Positions 13,201 through 25,259 of a DNA stretch of 64,000 bases are shown piece by piece. Below the pieces are notes generated by a model. That model had not been told where the DNA came from, made no database searches, and was given only the letters and a program-made list of their open reading frames with translations. The number at the start of each line of letters is the position of its first letter. Position 1 is the first letter of the stretch. Both the position numbers and the translations under genes were made by a program. The DNA comes from Sphaerisporangium rubeum (GTDB lineage Bacteria > Actinomycetota > Actinomycetes > Streptosporangiales > Streptosporangiaceae): contig NZ_JACHIU010000001.1 of NCBI RefSeq assembly GCF_014207705.1, forward strand, positions 5,634,501-5,698,500. The letters are read 5' to 3'.

Positions 13201-16200
13201 ACGCGATCGACGGCACGGTGGTGTTCCCGGCGGCGGCCTACCTGGACCTGGCGTTCCAGGCGGGCCAGGCACTCGGCGGGCTCGGTGTCGCGGAGCTCGG
13301 CGCGGGACCCGCGCTGGCACTGGACGCGGCCGGTGGCGCGGACCTGCAGCTCACGGTAGGCGCGGCGGACGACCAAGGCAGGCGCGTCTTCACGTTGTAC
13401 GCGCGGCCGTACGACGAGTCCTCCGAGGACGAGGCCCTTGATCCGCCGTGGACGGAGCACGCCTCGGGGGTGCTCGCACCGCCGGCCGCCGTGCCGGATG
13501 CGCTCACGGCCTGGCCGCCGGCGGACGCGGAGGAGCTGGACGTGGTGGAGACCCGTGCGGACCTCGCCGCGCTGGGCCACGACCACGGCGCGGCTTTGCA
13601 GGGTCTCACGCGCCTGTGGCGGCGGGACGAGGAGCTTTTCGCCGAGGTGGCGGCACCCGACGGCCTGGACGTCTCCCGCCACAACCTGCACCCCGCGCTC
13701 CTCACCGCCGCGCTCCAGCCTCTCCTTCCGGTCGCCGGCCCTGTCGCCGTCCCCGCGCAGTGGCACGACGCCGTACCGCACACCGCCGGAACACCGGGTC
13801 CACAAGGTCTGCGCGTACGCCTCACCCGCCTGCCCTCCGGCGACCCGGCGACCGAGGCGGACGACGGCACCCCCGCCGTGCGGTACGGGGCCGTGATCGC
13901 CGACGCGGCCGGTCTCCCTGTGGCCACGATCAGGTCGGTGGAGCTGCGGCCGGTGCGCGACCTGGCCCCGGCGGCGGCCCGTCCCGACTGGCTGCTCGGA
14001 CCGGACTGGCAGCCGGTCCCCGTCCGGGACACCGCCGGCGGTGACGTCCCGGACGTCGTGACCTGGCACGCCTCCTCGGCGGCCGATCTGCTCACCGACC
14101 TGCGGGCCTGGTTCACCGACCGGGACGACGACGGCACCCACCTGATGGTGGTGACCCGGCACGCGGTGGCCACCTCGCCGGACGACGTGCCGGATCTGGC
14201 GCCGGCTTCGGTGTGGGGCCTGGTCAGGGCCGTGCAGTCCGAGCATCCGGGACGGGTCACGATCGTCGACCTGGACGGGGACGAGGCGTCCGCGCGTGCG
14301 CTTCCCGCCGTGCTCGGCCTCGGCGAGCCGCAGGTCGCGCTGCGGCGAGGTGAGGCACGGGTCCCCCGGCTGGCCGTCTCCACGCCGGACGACTTCACGT
14401 CCGCGCCGCGCTTCGGCGGCACGGTCCTCGTGTCGGGGTCGGGTGACCTCGCGGCGCACGCCGCCGAATACCTCGTCGCAGGGCTCGGGGTGCGTCGCCT
14501 GCTGCTGCTCGGCGACGTCATCGAGCACGCGGGGACGCTGGCGGAACTCGGGGCCGAGGTCCTGGTGGCGGGTGACGAAGCCGCGGGTGACGGAGCGGCG
14601 GACAAGGAGACGGCCGCCGGTGGCGGAGCGGCGGACCAGGGTGCGGCGGCAGGCGGCGGAGCGGCGCACCGGGAGACGGTGGCGGCGGCGCTCGCGCTGG
14701 TCCCCCCGGAGCACCCGTTGACGGCGGTCGTCCATGTGCCGGCCGTGGCGGACGAGGCCGTGCTGCTGTCCATCCCGCCGGACGACTTCGACACGGCGCT
14801 GCGGGAGAGCCGCGACGCGGCGTGGGCCCTGCACGAGCTGACCCTCGGTGTCGATCTCGGCGCCTTCGCGCTGGTGCTGCCGGACGTCTCGGCCGCGCTC
14901 GGCGGCACAGGACAGGCGGCGCGAGCCGCGACCGGCGCGTACCTCGACGCGCTGGCGCGGCACCGGCGGGACCTCGGTCTCCCCGCCGTGTGCGTGGCCT
15001 TCGGCCCCCGCGAAGGGGGGCCGCCGCGCGCCGGCCTGGTACGTTCGGCCGCCACGCAGACGGGGCCGCTGCTCGGACTGGCGCTGCGGTCGGCGCGGCC
15101 CTCGCTGCTCGCCACCCGGCCGGCCGTGGGTGCGCTGCGCGACCAGGCGGCGGCGGGCCTGCTGTCGCCGCTGCTGCGGCCGTTCGCGGGGAGCCGGGCC
15201 GTCTCGCCGCAGGGGACGGTCTCGGCGTTCGCGTCCCTGGCCACCCGGCCGAGGGTGGACCAGGAACGGATGCTTCTCGACGCGATCGGCGAACAGGTCG
15301 CCGGGGTGCTGGGGTACGCCGCGCAGGACGGCCTGGACGCCACGCGGCCCTTCAAGGACCTCGGTTTCGACTCGCTGACCTCGGTGGAGCTGCGCAACCG
15401 GCTGTCCGCCGCCACCGGACTGAAGCTGCCTAGCACCTTGGTCTTCGACCACCCGTCGCCGCGTGCGCTCGCCGGGTTCCTGCGTTCCCGGCTGCTGAGC
15501 ACAGGCGACACCCCGGCGGTCACGGTCACGGTGGAGCGGCGGGACGACGAACCGGTCGCGATCGTCGCCATGGCGTGCCGGTACCCGGGTGAGGTGCGCA
15601 CCCCCGAGGACCTGTGGGACGTCGTCGCGTCCGGACGCGACGTCGTCTCGCCGTTCCCCGTGAACCGGGGGTGGGACCTGGAACGGCTCTTCGACCCCGA
15701 CCCTTCGCGCGCCGGCACCTCGTACGCGCGGGAAGGTGGGTTCCTGCACGACGCCGACCGGTTCGATCCGGCGTTCTTCGGGATCAGCCCGCGTGAGGCG
15801 GTCAGCATGGATCCGCAGCAGCGGTTGCTGCTGGAGACGTCGTGGGAGGCGTTCGAACGGGCCGGCATCGACCCGGGGACGCTGCGCGGTTCACGGACCG
15901 GGGTGTACGCGGGGGTCGTGTACACCGACTACGGGTCACGGGTGCGGCTTCCCGCCGACATGGAGGGGTACCTCGGAATCGGCAGCGCGGGGAGCATCGC
16001 GTCGGGACGCATCGCGTACACGCTGGGACTGGAAGGGCCCGCGGTGACGGTGGACACGGCGTGCTCGTCGTCGCTGGTGGCACTGCACCTGGCGGTGCGC
16101 GCGCTGCGGAACGGCGAGTGCGATCTGGCGCTGGCCGGTGGCGCGACCGTGCTGGCCAATCCGGACATCTTCATCGGGTTCAGCAGGCAGCGCGGCCTGT

Positions 16201-19200
16201 CGCCTGACTCGCGGTGCAAGGCGTTCGCCGCCGCGGCGGACGGCACGGCGTTCGGTGAAGGCGTCGGACTGCTGCTGGTGGAACGGCTGTCGGACGCGCG
16301 GCGGAACGGCCACCCCGTGCTGGCCGTCATCCGTGGCACGGCGATCAACCAGGACGGCGCGAGCAACGGCCTCACCGCGCCGAACGGCCCCGCGCAGCAG
16401 GCGGTGATCCGGCAGGCGCTGGCCGACGCGGGACTGACCGCGGCCGACGTGGACGCCGTCGAGGCCCACGGCACCGGCACCACGCTCGGCGACCCCATCG
16501 AGGCGCAGGCCATTCTCGCGACGTACGGCGCCGACCGGCCGGCCGGCCGGCCGGTGTGGCTGGGATCCCTGAAGTCCAACATCGGCCACTCGCAGGCCGC
16601 CGCGGGGGTCGGCGGGGTCATCAAGATCGTGCAGTCCCTCCGGCACGGTGAACTCCCCCGCACTCTTCACGTGGACCGTCCTACCCCGCACGTCGACTGG
16701 GAGGACGGCGCCGTCCGCCTTCTCACCGAACCCGTCCCCTGGCCCGCCGACCCGGATCACCCCCGCCGCGCCGGCGTCTCCGGCTTCGGTATGAGCGGCA
16801 CCAACGCGCACGTCATCATCGAGGAACCACCTCCCGCACCGTCCGGGACGGACGCCGGAGTGGCGGCTCCGGCCGACGAGGCGGCGGCCGTGCCGGTGGT
16901 GCTGTCGGGACACACACCTGCGGCGTTGCGCGCTCAGGCCGAACGGTTGCGCGAGCATCTCCTCCAACGGCCGGAGGCGGATCTGCGTGCGGTGGCACAC
17001 ACCCTGGCCACCGGCCGCGCCGCACTCACCCACCGCGCCGTCATCGTCCACGACAACCGGCCCGAACTCCTCACCGCACTCCAAGCCCTGACCAACGGAC
17101 ACGAACACCCCGCACTCGTCCACGGCCAAGCCGGTGACCCCGGCAAAATCGTCTTCGTGTTCCCCGGCCAAGGCTCCCAATGGGAACACATGGCCACCGA
17201 CCTGCTCACCACCTCACCGGTCTTCGCACACCACCTCACCGAAGCCGCCGACGAAATCCAGCGGCAAGCCGGATGGAACCTGATCGACGTCCTGCACAAC
17301 CAGCCACAAGCCCCACCCCTGGACCGCGTCGACATCGTCCAACCCGCACTGTTCGCCGTCATGACCAGCCTCGCCCGGCTATGGCAACACCACGGCATCC
17401 ACCCCCACGCCGTCATCGGCCACTCCCAAGGCGAAATCGCCGCAGCCCACATCGCCGGAGCCCTCACCCTCACCGACGCCACCACCATCATCACCCGCAG
17501 AGCAACCACCCTGCGGACTCTGGCAGGTACCGGTGCCATGGCCACGATCCCCCTCCCCGCCGAAACCCTCCACCCCCACCTGGCCACCTACACCGATCTC
17601 CACATCGCCGCACACAACAGCCCAACTACAACCGTCATCGCCGGCAACCCCACCCAACTCAAACACCTCCTCGACCAACACCCCCACCTCAAAACCCGCA
17701 CAATCCCCGTCGACTACGCCTCCCACACCCCCCACATCCACCCCCTCAAACAAACCCTCCTCCACCAACTCACCGACATCCACCCACAAAAAGCCGACAT
17801 CCCCTTCTACTCCACCCTCCACGGCACCCCCATCGACACCACCACCCTCACCGCACACTACTGGTACGACAACCTCGCCAACCCCGTCCTGTTCCACCAG
17901 ACCATCACCCACCTCGAACAAGACGGCCACACCACCTACATAGAAGCCAGCCCCCACCCCGTACTCACCGCCGCCATCGACGACACCACCACCGGTACGA
18001 CCCTCACCACCGGAACACTCCGCCGCGACCAAGGCACCCTCACCCGCTTCCACAAATCCCTCGCACACCTCCACACCCACGGCACCCCCACCACCTGGAC
18101 CCCCCACACCACACCCACCACCACCGACCTCCCCACCTACCCCTTCCAACACCGCCGCTACTGGCTGGAGGGTCCCTCGATCGGCGGCGACGCCGGCAGC
18201 CTTGGTCACGACACCACCGACCACCCGTTCCTCGGTTCCCTCACCACGCTCGCCGAGAGCGGCGCGACGGTCCTGACCGGCCGCCTCTCCCGTGACTCGC
18301 ACGGCTGGCTGGCCGGCCACGCCGTGCGGGGGTCCGTACTGCTTCCCGCCACGGCGCTGCTGGAGCTGGCGTTGCAGGCGGGCCAGGTCACCGGGTCCGC
18401 GCCGCGGGTGGAGGAGCTGACCCTGGAGGCGCCGCTGTACCTGCCGGAACGCGGCGCCGTCCGTCTCCAGGTGGTCGTGGAGGAGGCGGACGGCACCGGC
18501 AGGCGGCGGGTCACCGTCCACTCGCGGCACAGTACGGACCCGGAGTGGACGCGGCACGCGGCGGGGGTGCTCGCGCCGCAGGCCGGCGAAGCGCCGGCGC
18601 CGGTGGAGAGCTGGCCGCCGCCGGGGGCCGTGCCGCTCGACGTGGACGGGTTGTACGAGCGGCTCGCGGAGCTGGGGTACGAGTACGGGCCCGACTTCCA
18701 GAACCTCACGGCCGCCTGGGGTGACGGGGACACCGTGTACGGCGAGGTGGCGTTGCCGGAGGAGCAGCACGAGACGGCGGCGCGTTTCCTCGTCCACCCG
18801 GCGCTGCTCGACGCGGCGATGCACACGATGGCGCTCGGCGGGTTCCTCGGCGACGGGGTCCGGCTGCCGTTCGCCTGGTCAGGAGTGTCGCTGTACGCGG
18901 CCGGCGCCACGGCGCTGCGGGTGACCGTCGCGCCGGGCCCCGGTGGCGCCGGCGATGCCGACACGGTGTCGCTGACCGTCGCGGACCCGGCAGGGGCCCC
19001 GGTGGCGCATGCGGCGTCGCTGACCCTGCGTGCCGCCGGCCCTGGGACGTCGCGCCGTCCCACCGGACCGGCTTCCCTGTACGAGGTCGGCTGGACCGAG
19101 ATCCCCGTCCAGGACGCCACGCTTTCCTACGATCTCGCCGCGCCGTTCCCCGGCCTGGTGGCATCGCTCGGCGCTCCGGACCCCGGAGCGGCGACGACGC

Positions 19201-21884
19201 TGCTCCCCTGGCTGGAGACACCGGACGGCGCCACACCTGAGGCGGTCGCGGGAAACGTCCAGGCCCTGCTCGCACAGCTCAGGGAACGGCTGGCGGACGA
19301 GCGGCCGGGACGGCTGGTCGTGCTCATCCGCGAGGCGGTCGCCGCCGGGCCGGGTGACGTGGCCGATCTTGTGGCCGCGCCACTGTGGGGACTGCTGAGG
19401 TCGGCGGCGACCGAGAACCCCGGCCGGGTCGCGGTGGTGGACGTGGACGGCGAGGAGTCGCTGCACGCGCTTCCCGGCGCGCTCGCCACCGGGGAGCCGC
19501 AGGTGGCGCTGCGTGGCGGCCGGGTGCTGGTGCCGAGGCTCGGCAGGGTGGACACGACCCGTGTCGTGCGGCCCCCTGAGGACGGTTCGGCGTGGCGGCT
19601 CGCCACGTCAGGGGGCTCGCCTGACGACCTGTACGCGGCGGCGTTCCCCGAGGCGTACGCGCCGCTCACCGATGGCCAGGTCAGGATCTCGGTGCGCGCG
19701 GCGGGTCTGAACTTCCGCGACGTGCTCACGACCCTCGGGATGGTCCCCGCGGACGTGCCGCTCGGCACGGAGGTCGCGGGGACCGTGCTGGAGACCGGGC
19801 CCGGTGTCACGGGCCTCGCGGTGGGAGACCGGGTGTTCGGCCTGGTGCGAGGTGGGGTGGGGCCGGTCGCGGTGGGGACGCGCGACCTGCTGGCGCCGAT
19901 ACCGGACGGCTGGACGTACGCGCAGGCCGCCGGGGTGCCTGCGGTGTTCACCACGGCCTACCACGGCCTGGTGGAACTGGCCCGGCTGCGGCCGGGTGAG
20001 CGGGTGCTGATCCACGCGGCGGCCGGTGGGGTCGGCCTCGCGGCGCTCCAGCTCGCTCGGCACCTCGGCGCCGAGGTGTTCGCCACGGCGAGCCCGGCCA
20101 AGTGGCACGCGCTGCGTGAACTCGGCGTGCCGAGGGAACGGATCGCCTCGTCGCGCACCGGCGACTTCGAGCAGGCCTTCCCCGCCGTGGACGTGGTGCT
20201 GAACTCGCTGACCGGCGATCTCCTCGACGCGTCGCTGCGGCTGTTGTCCCCAGGCGGCCGGTTCGTCGAGATGGGGATCGCCGACCTGCGGGACCCGGCG
20301 GATGTCGCGGCGGCCCATCCGGGGGTCGCGTATCTGCCGTTCGAGCTGCTCGACATGCCGGTCCCGTCGGTGAGCGCGTCGCTGTCGGCGGTGCTGGCGC
20401 TGTTCCGCGACGGCGCGCTGCGGCCGCTGCCGGTGACGACGTGGGACGTGCGGCAGGCCCCGGCGGCCTTCAGGTACTTCGGTCAGGCCCGGCACGTCGG
20501 CAAGATCGTGCTGACCTTGCCGGGGACCGGCACCGAGGCGGTCATTGAGACGGCTACGGCAGGGGACTCAGGCAGGCGTACGGCAGGGGACACGGCCGCG
20601 CCTACAGGCACCGTGCTCGTCACCGGCGGTACCGGCACCATCGGCGCCGTCGTGGCCCGTCACCTGGTGGCCGAGCACGGCGTGCGTCACCTGCTGCTCA
20701 CCGGCAGGCGCGGCGCGGACGCGCCGGGGGCCGAGGCGCTGGCGGCCGAGCTGACCGAGGCGGGGGCCGAGGTGCGCGTCGTGGCCTGTGACGCCGCCGA
20801 CCCGGACGCGCTCGCGGCGCTGCTCGCCACGATCCCGGACGAGCGTCCGCTGACCTCGGTGATCCACGCGGCGGGGGTGCTGGACGACGGTGTGCTCGCC
20901 TCGCTGACCGAGGAGAAGGTCCGCGCGGTGCTGCGGCCCAAGGTGGACGCCGCCTGGAACCTGCACCGGCTCACGCGGGACCTGGACCTCGCGTCGTTCG
21001 TGCTGTTCTCGTCGGCGTCCGGCCTGCTCGGCGGCGCGGGTCAGGCCAACTACGCCGCGGCGAACGTGTTCCTCGACGCGCTCGCCGAGCACCGCCGGTC
21101 CCGTGGCCTGCCGGCGGTGTCCCTGGCGTGGGGCATGTGGCGGCAGGCGAGCGGCATGACCGGCCACCTCGGCGAGGCGGACCTCGCGCGTATCGCCAGA
21201 GGCGGCCTCGTCCCGATGGACGCCGCCGACGGCATGGCCCTGTTCGACGCGGCGCTGGCCGCGGGACGTCCGGCGCTGGTGCCTGCCGTGGTGGACGAGG
21301 CGGCGCTGCGAGCGCGCGACGACGTCCCGGCCGTGCTGCGGTCCCTGGTGCGGGGCCCCGGGGTGCGGCGGGCCGCGCGGCGGGAACAGGTGTCGCCGTC
21401 GTCCCTGGCGGACCGGCTGGCGGCGCTGCACGGCGCCGAGCGCACGGAGGCGATGGAGACGCTGGTACGTGAGCAGGTCGCGGCCGTGCTCGGTCACCTG
21501 ACGGCCGACGACGTCGGCTCCGGCCGCGCGTTCAAGGAGATCGGCTTCGACTCGCTGACGTCGGTGGAGCTGCGCAACCGCGTCGCGGCGGCGACCGGGT
21601 TGCGGCTCCCCGCGACGCTGGCGTTCGACTTCCCGACCCCGGCCGCGCTGGCCGCGCACCTGCTCGGGCTGCTGGCGCCGGACGACACGGCGGCCGAGCT
21701 GGACCGGCTGCTGGCCTCGGTCACGGCGGACAGCGCCGATCTGCCGAAGATCAAGGACAGGTTGCGCGCGGCGCTGTGGCGCCTGGAGGAGGCCGCCGGC
21801 GGCGAGAGGCAGGCCGAGGATCTGACGTCGGCGACGGACGAGGAGCTGTTCCGCGCGCTGGACGAGGAGTTCGACGCGACGTGA
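10278..21884 (+). CDS. Modular type I polyketide synthase, two methylmalonate modules (one non-reducing, one fully reducing)
   Basis: 3868 aa, ATG preceded by GGAGGG at 10261. N-terminal docking helix, then KS (10397-11690), AT (12027-13045, GHSQGE and YASH, methylmalonyl type), a degenerate DH (13090-13960: HAIDG present but the Asp motif is TAALQ), a degenerate KR (14413-15010: no TGxxGxxG, no LDD, ARAATG in place of NYAAAN), ACP (15280-15490). Second module: KS (15545-16830), AT (17145-18170, YASH), DH (18210-19050, HAVRG and DAAMH), ER (19590-20530, [10 protein letters not shown]), KR (20610-21130, LDD and active Tyr), ACP (21460-21670), C-terminal docking segment. Prediction: the first module leaves a ketone with an alpha-methyl; the second makes a saturated alpha-methyl unit. 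The ER has Val in GMVP where Tyr would favour 2S, so a 2R methyl is suggested by the published Tyr/Val correlation. Confidence 0.97.
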   Translation: MTTDATKGNEARLRDYLKRVTNDLLHTRQRLSEVEAARHEPIAIVGMACRYPGGVRSPQELWRLVADGVDAISPFPGDRGWDTQGLYDPDPARTGKTYAREGGFLHDAARFDPAFFGISPREAVSMDPQQRLLLETAWEAFERAGIDPGTLRGSRTGVFAGVMYSDYGGRIRQAPEELEGYIGTGSAGSVASGRLSYVFGLEGPAITIDTACSSSLVALHLAVRALRNGECELALAGGATVIATPGLFVEFSRQRGLSPDGRCKAFAAAADGTGWGEGVGLLLVERLSDARRNGHPVLAVIRGTAVNQDGTSGQLSAPNGPAQQRVIRQALADAGLTAADVDAVEAHGTGTRLGDPIEAQALLATYGQARPADRPVWLGSLKSNIGHTQAAAGVGGIIKIVQSLHHGLLPRTLHVDRPTPHVDWEDGAVRLLTEPVPWPADPDHPRRAAVSSFGISGTNAHVVIEEPPVSEPSPSPVPADGGHEAGSVTEAVRTRDDGPVPVVLSGHTPEALRAQAGQVYDYLAERPEADLRAVAHTLATGRAALTHRAVIVHQDRPELLTALQSLADGRQHPALVQGQTGDPGKIVFVFPGQGSQWEHMATDLLTTSPVFAHHLTEAADEIQRQAGWNLIDVLHNKPGTPPLNRVDIVQPALFAVMTSLARLWQHHGIHPHAVIGHSQGEIAAAHIAGALTLTDATTIITRRATTLRTLTGTGAMATIPLPAETLHPHLTPYTDLHIAAHNSPTTTVIAGNPTQLTHLLTTLPHLKTRTIPVDYASHTPHIHPLKQTLLQTLSHITPTKSHIPFYSTLHTKPIDTTTLTAHYWYDNLANPVHFHQTITRLTNDGHTTYIETSPHPVLTTAIQDTTPNATTTGTLRRDQGTLTRFHKSLAHLHTHGTPTTWTPHTTPTTTDLPTYPFQHRHYWLEDGATSGDPESLGLRTTRHPLLAAATTVAGGDTLLLTGRVSAHAHRWVADHAIDGTVVFPAAAYLDLAFQAGQALGGLGVAELGAGPALALDAAGGADLQLTVGAADDQGRRVFTLYARPYDESSEDEALDPPWTEHASGVLAPPAAVPDALTAWPPADAEELDVVETRADLAALGHDHGAALQGLTRLWRRDEELFAEVAAPDGLDVSRHNLHPALLTAALQPLLPVAGPVAVPAQWHDAVPHTAGTPGPQGLRVRLTRLPSGDPATEADDGTPAVRYGAVIADAAGLPVATIRSVELRPVRDLAPAAARPDWLLGPDWQPVPVRDTAGGDVPDVVTWHASSAADLLTDLRAWFTDRDDDGTHLMVVTRHAVATSPDDVPDLAPASVWGLVRAVQSEHPGRVTIVDLDGDEASARALPAVLGLGEPQVALRRGEARVPRLAVSTPDDFTSAPRFGGTVLVSGSGDLAAHAAEYLVAGLGVRRLLLLGDVIEHAGTLAELGAEVLVAGDEAAGDGAADKETAAGGGAADQGAAAGGGAAHRETVAAALALVPPEHPLTAVVHVPAVADEAVLLSIPPDDFDTALRESRDAAWALHELTLGVDLGAFALVLPDVSAALGGTGQAARAATGAYLDALARHRRDLGLPAVCVAFGPREGGPPRAGLVRSAATQTGPLLGLALRSARPSLLATRPAVGALRDQAAAGLLSPLLRPFAGSRAVSPQGTVSAFASLATRPRVDQERMLLDAIGEQVAGVLGYAAQDGLDATRPFKDLGFDSLTSVELRNRLSAATGLKLPSTLVFDHPSPRALAGFLRSRLLSTGDTPAVTVTVERRDDEPVAIVAMACRYPGEVRTPEDLWDVVASGRDVVSPFPVNRGWDLERLFDPDPSRAGTSYAREGGFLHDADRFDPAFFGISPREAVSMDPQQRLLLETSWEAFERAGIDPGTLRGSRTGVYAGVVYTDYGSRVRLPADMEGYLGIGSAGSIASGRIAYTLGLEGPAVTVDTACSSSLVALHLAVRALRNGECDLALAGGATVLANPDIFIGFSRQRGLSPDSRCKAFAAAADGTAFGEGVGLLLVERLSDARRNGHPVLAVIRGTAINQDGASNGLTAPNGPAQQAVIRQALADAGLTAADVDAVEAHGTGTTLGDPIEAQAILATYGADRPAGRPVWLGSLKSNIGHSQAAAGVGGVIKIVQSLRHGELPRTLHVDRPTPHVDWEDGAVRLLTEPVPWPADPDHPRRAGVSGFGMSGTNAHVIIEEPPPAPSGTDAGVAAPADEAAAVPVVLSGHTPAALRAQAERLREHLLQRPEADLRAVAHTLATGRAALTHRAVIVHDNRPELLTALQALTNGHEHPALVHGQAGDPGKIVFVFPGQGSQWEHMATDLLTTSPVFAHHLTEAADEIQRQAGWNLIDVLHNQPQAPPLDRVDIVQPALFAVMTSLARLWQHHGIHPHAVIGHSQGEIAAAHIAGALTLTDATTIITRRATTLRTLAGTGAMATIPLPAETLHPHLATYTDLHIAAHNSPTTTVIAGNPTQLKHLLDQHPHLKTRTIPVDYASHTPHIHPLKQTLLHQLTDIHPQKADIPFYSTLHGTPIDTTTLTAHYWYDNLANPVLFHQTITHLEQDGHTTYIEASPHPVLTAAIDDTTTGTTLTTGTLRRDQGTLTRFHKSLAHLHTHGTPTTWTPHTTPTTTDLPTYPFQHRRYWLEGPSIGGDAGSLGHDTTDHPFLGSLTTLAESGATVLTGRLSRDSHGWLAGHAVRGSVLLPATALLELALQAGQVTGSAPRVEELTLEAPLYLPERGAVRLQVVVEEADGTGRRRVTVHSRHSTDPEWTRHAAGVLAPQAGEAPAPVESWPPPGAVPLDVDGLYERLAELGYEYGPDFQNLTAAWGDGDTVYGEVALPEEQHETAARFLVHPALLDAAMHTMALGGFLGDGVRLPFAWSGVSLYAAGATALRVTVAPGPGGAGDADTVSLTVADPAGAPVAHAASLTLRAAGPGTSRRPTGPASLYEVGWTEIPVQDATLSYDLAAPFPGLVASLGAPDPGAATTLLPWLETPDGATPEAVAGNVQALLAQLRERLADERPGRLVVLIREAVAAGPGDVADLVAAPLWGLLRSAATENPGRVAVVDVDGEESLHALPGALATGEPQVALRGGRVLVPRLGRVDTTRVVRPPEDGSAWRLATSGGSPDDLYAAAFPEAYAPLTDGQVRISVRAAGLNFRDVLTTLGMVPADVPLGTEVAGTVLETGPGVTGLAVGDRVFGLVRGGVGPVAVGTRDLLAPIPDGWTYAQAAGVPAVFTTAYHGLVELARLRPGERVLIHAAAGGVGLAALQLARHLGAEVFATASPAKWHALRELGVPRERIASSRTGDFEQAFPAVDVVLNSLTGDLLDASLRLLSPGGRFVEMGIADLRDPADVAAAHPGVAYLPFELLDMPVPSVSASLSAVLALFRDGALRPLPVTTWDVRQAPAAFRYFGQARHVGKIVLTLPGTGTEAVIETATAGDSGRRTAGDTAAPTGTVLVTGGTGTIGAVVARHLVAEHGVRHLLLTGRRGADAPGAEALAAELTEAGAEVRVVACDAADPDALAALLATIPDERPLTSVIHAAGVLDDGVLASLTEEKVRAVLRPKVDAAWNLHRLTRDLDLASFVLFSSASGLLGGAGQANYAAANVFLDALAEHRRSRGLPAVSLAWGMWRQASGMTGHLGEADLARIARGGLVPMDAADGMALFDAALAAGRPALVPAVVDEAALRARDDVPAVLRSLVRGPGVRRAARREQVSPSSLADRLAALHGAERTEAMETLVREQVAAVLGHLTADDVGSGRAFKEIGFDSLTSVELRNRVAAATGLRLPATLAFDFPTPAALAAHLLGLLAPDDTAAELDRLLASVTADSADLPKIKDRLRAALWRLEEAAGGERQAEDLTSATDEELFRALDEEFDAT
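12021..13050 (+). repeat. Near-identical AT block, copy 1
   Basis: The AT and its downstream linker closely match 17136-18170, with long identical runs broken by patches of difference (for example around 12185 versus 17300, and the region before 12660). Both copies use the same C-ending, CAA/GAA-type codon style that contrasts with neighbouring KS and DH sequence. Confidence 0.85.
14580..14678 (+). repeat. 33-bp tandem repeat (x3) inside the inactive KR
   Basis: Three in-frame 33-bp units encode [22 protein letters not shown] and [11 protein letters not shown]. They fill the region where an active KR would carry its nucleotide-binding fold, consistent with decay of a domain that is no longer under catalytic selection. 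Confidence 0.85.
17136..18170 (+). repeat. Near-identical AT block, copy 2
   Basis: This is the partner of 12021-13050, within the AT of the fully reducing module. Offsets shift by about 10 bp between its upstream flank and the AT core, showing that small indels accumulated in the KS-AT linker outside the conserved block. Confidence 0.85.
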
Positions 21885-21970
21885 CCGGCCCGCCGGCCCC
21901 GTGACCAGCCGTCTCGACGGCCCCGTCGACCGGCCCCGTGACCATGAGGAACCCGACGCCTGGAGCTGAC

Positions 21971-24900
21971 ATGAGCAACGAGGAGAAGCTGCGCGACTAT
22001 CTCAGGCGCGCGACGGCCGACCTCCGGCAGGCCCGGCGGCGCCTTCGCGAGCTTGAGGACAGGGACCACGAGCCGGTGGCGATCGTGGCGATGGGGTGCC
22101 GTCTTCCCGGCGGCGTGGACTCCCCCGAGGAGTTGTGGCGGCTGGTCGACGACGGCGTGGACGCGATCGGCGCGTTCCCCGAGGACCGGGGCTGGGACGT
22201 GGAGGGGTTGTACGACCCGGACCCCGACCGCACCGGCACGACGTACACCCGGGAAGGGGGGTTCCTGCGGGACGCCGCGCACTTCGACGCCGCGTTCTTC
22301 GGCATGGGGCCGCGGGAGGCGATCGCGACCGACCCGCAGCAGCGGCTTCTGCTCGAAGTGGCGTGGGAGACGTTCGAACGGGCCGGGATCGCGCCGGGGT
22401 CGCTGCGCGGCTCACGGACCGGGGTGTTCGCGGGTGTGGTGTCGCAGGCGTACGCGCCGCCACCCGGCCGGGTGCCTGACGGGTACGAGGGGCACCTGAT
22501 GACGGGGAACGCGACGAGTGTGGCGTCGGGCCGGGTGTCGTACCACCTGGGGCTCGAAGGCCCGGCGGTGACCATTGACACGGCGTGCTCGTCGTCGCTG
22601 GTGGCGATGCACCTGGCCGCGCAGTCGCTGCGGCGCGGCGAGTGCGACCTGGCGCTCGCCGGTGGTGTCACGGTGATGGCGACGCCGGTGCTGCTGGTGG
22701 AGTTCAGCCGCCAGCGGGGCCTGGCCCCCGACGCGCGCTGCAAGGCGTTCGCCGCCGCCGCCGACGGCACCGGTTTCGCCGAAGGCGCCGGGCTGCTCCT
22801 GCTGGAACGCCTGTCGGACGCCAGGCGCAACGGCCGGGCCGTGCTCGCGGTGCTGCGCGGCTCGGCGGTCAACCAGGACGGCGCGAGCAACGGCCTGACC
22901 GCGCCGAACGGCCCCACGCAGGAACGGGTCATCCGGGAGGCCCTCGCCGACGCCAGGTTGTCGCCGCAGCAGGTGGACGCGGTGGAGGCGCACGGCACCG
23001 GCACCCGGCTCGGCGACCCCATCGAGGCCCAGGCGATCATCGCGGCGTACGGCCAGGGCCGCGACCGGCCGCTGTTCCTGGGGTCGGTGAAGTCCAACAT
23101 CGGCCACACGCAGGCGGCGGCGGGGGTGGCCGGGGTCATCAAGATGGTGCAGGCGCTGCGGCACGGCGTGCTGCCGCGCACGCTGCATGTTGACGAGCCG
23201 ACCCCGCAGGTGGACTGGGACTCCGGTGCGGTGCGGCTGCTGATCGAGCCGGTGCCGTGGCCGGAGCACGACCGGCCGAGGCGCGCGGGTGTGTCGTCCT
23301 TCGGCATCAGCGGCACCAACGCGCACGTGGTGATCGAGGAGGCGCCGCGTACACCGGTGGCGGAGGCCGGGCCGGACGAGGAGCGGCGGTCCACGGGGAT
23401 CTCCGCGGACCGCCTGGCGGAGCCCGCCGAGGCCGGACCGTCGTGGCCGGCGTCATGGCCAGCGCTGTGGCCGTTGTCGGGACACACCGAGGAGGCCTTG
23501 CGCGACCAGGCGGCGCGGTTGCTCCGGCGGCTGCGTGACCGGCCGGACCTCGACGCGACGCGGGTGGGACGGACGCTGGCGCTCGGCAGGACGGCGCAGC
23601 GCCACCGCGCGGTCGTCCTGCCGGGTGACGGGGACCACCGGCTGCGGGCCCTCGCGGAGCTGGCCGAGGGCCGCACGTCGGGACGGCACGTGCGTGGCCG
23701 TGCCGCCGGCCGGCCGGCCGTCGCCTACCTGTTCACGGGGCAGGGGAGTCAGCGGGCCGGCATGGGACGGGGGCTGTACGCGGAGGCGCCGGTGTTCGCG
23801 CGGGCCCTGGACGAGGCGTGCGCGGGGTTCGACGGGCTGCTCGACCGGCCGCTCAAGGAGGTGCTGTTCGCCGAGCCGGGTTCGGCGGCGGCCGCGCTCC
23901 TGGACAGGACCGAGTACGCGCAGCCCGCGCTGTTCGCGCTGGGGACCGCGTTGTTCCGGCTGCTGGAGCGGCTCGTCGCGCCGCCGGCGCGGATGGCGGG
24001 GCACTCGCTCGGCGGGCTGACCGCCGCGCACGCCGCCGGGGTGCTGTCGCTGGAGGACGCCTGCGCGCTGGTCGCGGCACGCGGCAGGGTCATGCAGGAG
24101 CAGCCGGCCGGCGGCGCGATGGCCGCCGTCGAGGCCGGCGAGGCGGAGGTGACGGAACTGCTGGCCGGGTACGCGGGCCGGCTGGACCTCGCCGCGGTCA
24201 ACGGGCCGTTCGCGACGGTCGTGTCCGGTGACGCGGACGCGGTGGCCGACGTCGCCGGCCGGTTCGCCGGCCTCGGCCGCAGGACGACGCGGCTGCGAGT
24301 GAGCCACGCGTTCCACTCGCCGCACATGGACGGGGCCCTCTCGCCGTTCCACGCGGCGGCGGCCCGCGTCACGTACCGGCGGCCGCTGATCCCGCTGGTG
24401 TCGGAGGTGACCGGCCGCGAGGCGTCCTTCGACGAGCTGCGCGACCCCTCCTACTGGGTGCGTCAGCTCCGTGCCACGGTGCGGTTCGGCGACGTCCTGT
24501 CGGCACTGCGCGCCACCGGGATCACGGCCTTCGCCGAGGTCGGGCCGGACGCCGTGCTCACACCGCTCGCCGCGGCGGCCCTGCCGTCCGGCGCCGTGGT
24601 CCTTCCCACGTTGGCCCGGGACCGCCGCGAGCCGGACGCCGTCGCCGCGGCGGTGGCCCGGCTGCACGTCGCAGGCGCCGAGATCCACTGGGACGCCTGG
24701 TACGGAGACCGTCCCACGCCTCCCGCCGACCTCCCCACCTATCCCTTCCAGCACGAGCACTACTGGTGGCCGGACGGAACCCTGCGCACGTCCGGAGAAA
24801 GTGGCCACGTCCCGGCCGGCACAGCGGACCAGGCCGCCGCCGGGCCCGCGCGGAACGGCCGGGTGCTCAGCGGCACCGCACCGGCCGGTCCTGCCGAACC

Positions 24901-25183
24901 CGCGCCGGCCGGTCAGGTCCTCGCCGGCGCCGCGCCGGCCGGTGAGGCCACGCTGATCGATCTCGTGCGGGTGCACGCGGCCGAGGTGCTCGGCCATCCC
25001 ACCCCCGAGACGATCGGAGCCGACGACAACTTCCTCCACATCGGTTTCTCGTCGTTCACCGCGTTGGAGGTGCGCAACAGGTTGTGCGAGGCCACGGGGC
25101 TGCAGTTGCCTCCCGTGCTGCTGTACGACTACCCCACCCCGGCCGCCGTGGCGGTCTACCTGGAGGAGCGGCTGGCCTCCTGA
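21971..25183 (+). CDS. Modular type I polyketide synthase, terminal minimal module KS-AT-ACP without thioesterase
   Basis: 1070 aa. The ATG at 21971 is chosen because GGAG lies 5 nt upstream and the protein then begins with a typical docking helix; an in-frame ATG at 21938 would add 11 unlike residues. Domains: docking helix, KS (22070-23350, TACSSS, HGTGT, NIGHT), AT (23715-24700, GHSLGG, HAFH, malonyl type), an Ala/Pro/Gly-rich linker, ACP (24950-25180). The ACP motif is GFSSF rather than GFDSL: the phosphopantetheine Ser is kept but the preceding Asp is lost. There is no KR, DH, TE or C-terminal docking segment, so a beta-keto thioester must be released in trans. Such endings are known for tetronate-type polyketides. 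Confidence 0.96.
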   Translation: MSNEEKLRDYLRRATADLRQARRRLRELEDRDHEPVAIVAMGCRLPGGVDSPEELWRLVDDGVDAIGAFPEDRGWDVEGLYDPDPDRTGTTYTREGGFLRDAAHFDAAFFGMGPREAIATDPQQRLLLEVAWETFERAGIAPGSLRGSRTGVFAGVVSQAYAPPPGRVPDGYEGHLMTGNATSVASGRVSYHLGLEGPAVTIDTACSSSLVAMHLAAQSLRRGECDLALAGGVTVMATPVLLVEFSRQRGLAPDARCKAFAAAADGTGFAEGAGLLLLERLSDARRNGRAVLAVLRGSAVNQDGASNGLTAPNGPTQERVIREALADARLSPQQVDAVEAHGTGTRLGDPIEAQAIIAAYGQGRDRPLFLGSVKSNIGHTQAAAGVAGVIKMVQALRHGVLPRTLHVDEPTPQVDWDSGAVRLLIEPVPWPEHDRPRRAGVSSFGISGTNAHVVIEEAPRTPVAEAGPDEERRSTGISADRLAEPAEAGPSWPASWPALWPLSGHTEEALRDQAARLLRRLRDRPDLDATRVGRTLALGRTAQRHRAVVLPGDGDHRLRALAELAEGRTSGRHVRGRAAGRPAVAYLFTGQGSQRAGMGRGLYAEAPVFARALDEACAGFDGLLDRPLKEVLFAEPGSAAAALLDRTEYAQPALFALGTALFRLLERLVAPPARMAGHSLGGLTAAHAAGVLSLEDACALVAARGRVMQEQPAGGAMAAVEAGEAEVTELLAGYAGRLDLAAVNGPFATVVSGDADAVADVAGRFAGLGRRTTRLRVSHAFHSPHMDGALSPFHAAAARVTYRRPLIPLVSEVTGREASFDELRDPSYWVRQLRATVRFGDVLSALRATGITAFAEVGPDAVLTPLAAAALPSGAVVLPTLARDRREPDAVAAAVARLHVAGAEIHWDAWYGDRPTPPADLPTYPFQHEHYWWPDGTLRTSGESGHVPAGTADQAAAGPARNGRVLSGTAPAGPAEPAPAGQVLAGAAPAGEATLIDLVRVHAAEVLGHPTPETIGADDNFLHIGFSSFTALEVRNRLCEATGLQLPPVLLYDYPTPAAVAVYLEERLAS

Positions 25184-25188
25184 GGGTG

Positions 25189-25224
25189 GGAGGCGGGGGA
25201 ACACGGCCGTGTTCCCCCGCCTCC
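25189..25224. terminator. Perfect 36-bp palindrome between convergent PKS and P450 genes
   Basis: Two 18-nt arms form a perfect inverted repeat with no spacer (left arm 25189-25206, right arm 25207-25224). It lies 5 bp after the PKS stop and 35 bp before the P450 stop. A bidirectional terminator is the likely role, although there is no clear T-run on either side. Confidence 0.7.
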
Positions 25225-25259
25225 GTCGTGCTTCCTCCGGGGCTTCTCGCGGGTTCCGT

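Noticed and set aside
12264-15749. Very long minus-strand open frame (over 1100 codons) across the second PKS gene
   Set aside because: It mirrors the PKS reading frame in GC-rich DNA; residues are Arg/Gly/Val-rich with no domain, while the plus strand has continuous PKS motifs. The same holds for 13238-15925 and other antisense frames in the PKS region.
21971-25183. Alpha-pyrone formation by the terminal module
   Set aside because: An alpha-pyrone needs oxygen at C5, but the fully reducing module makes C5 a methylene, so this cyclisation is not available.
2-25183. Macrolactone-type PKS ending
   Set aside because: No thioesterase domain or separate thioesterase gene follows the last module, and the terminal unit is a beta-ketoacyl thioester.
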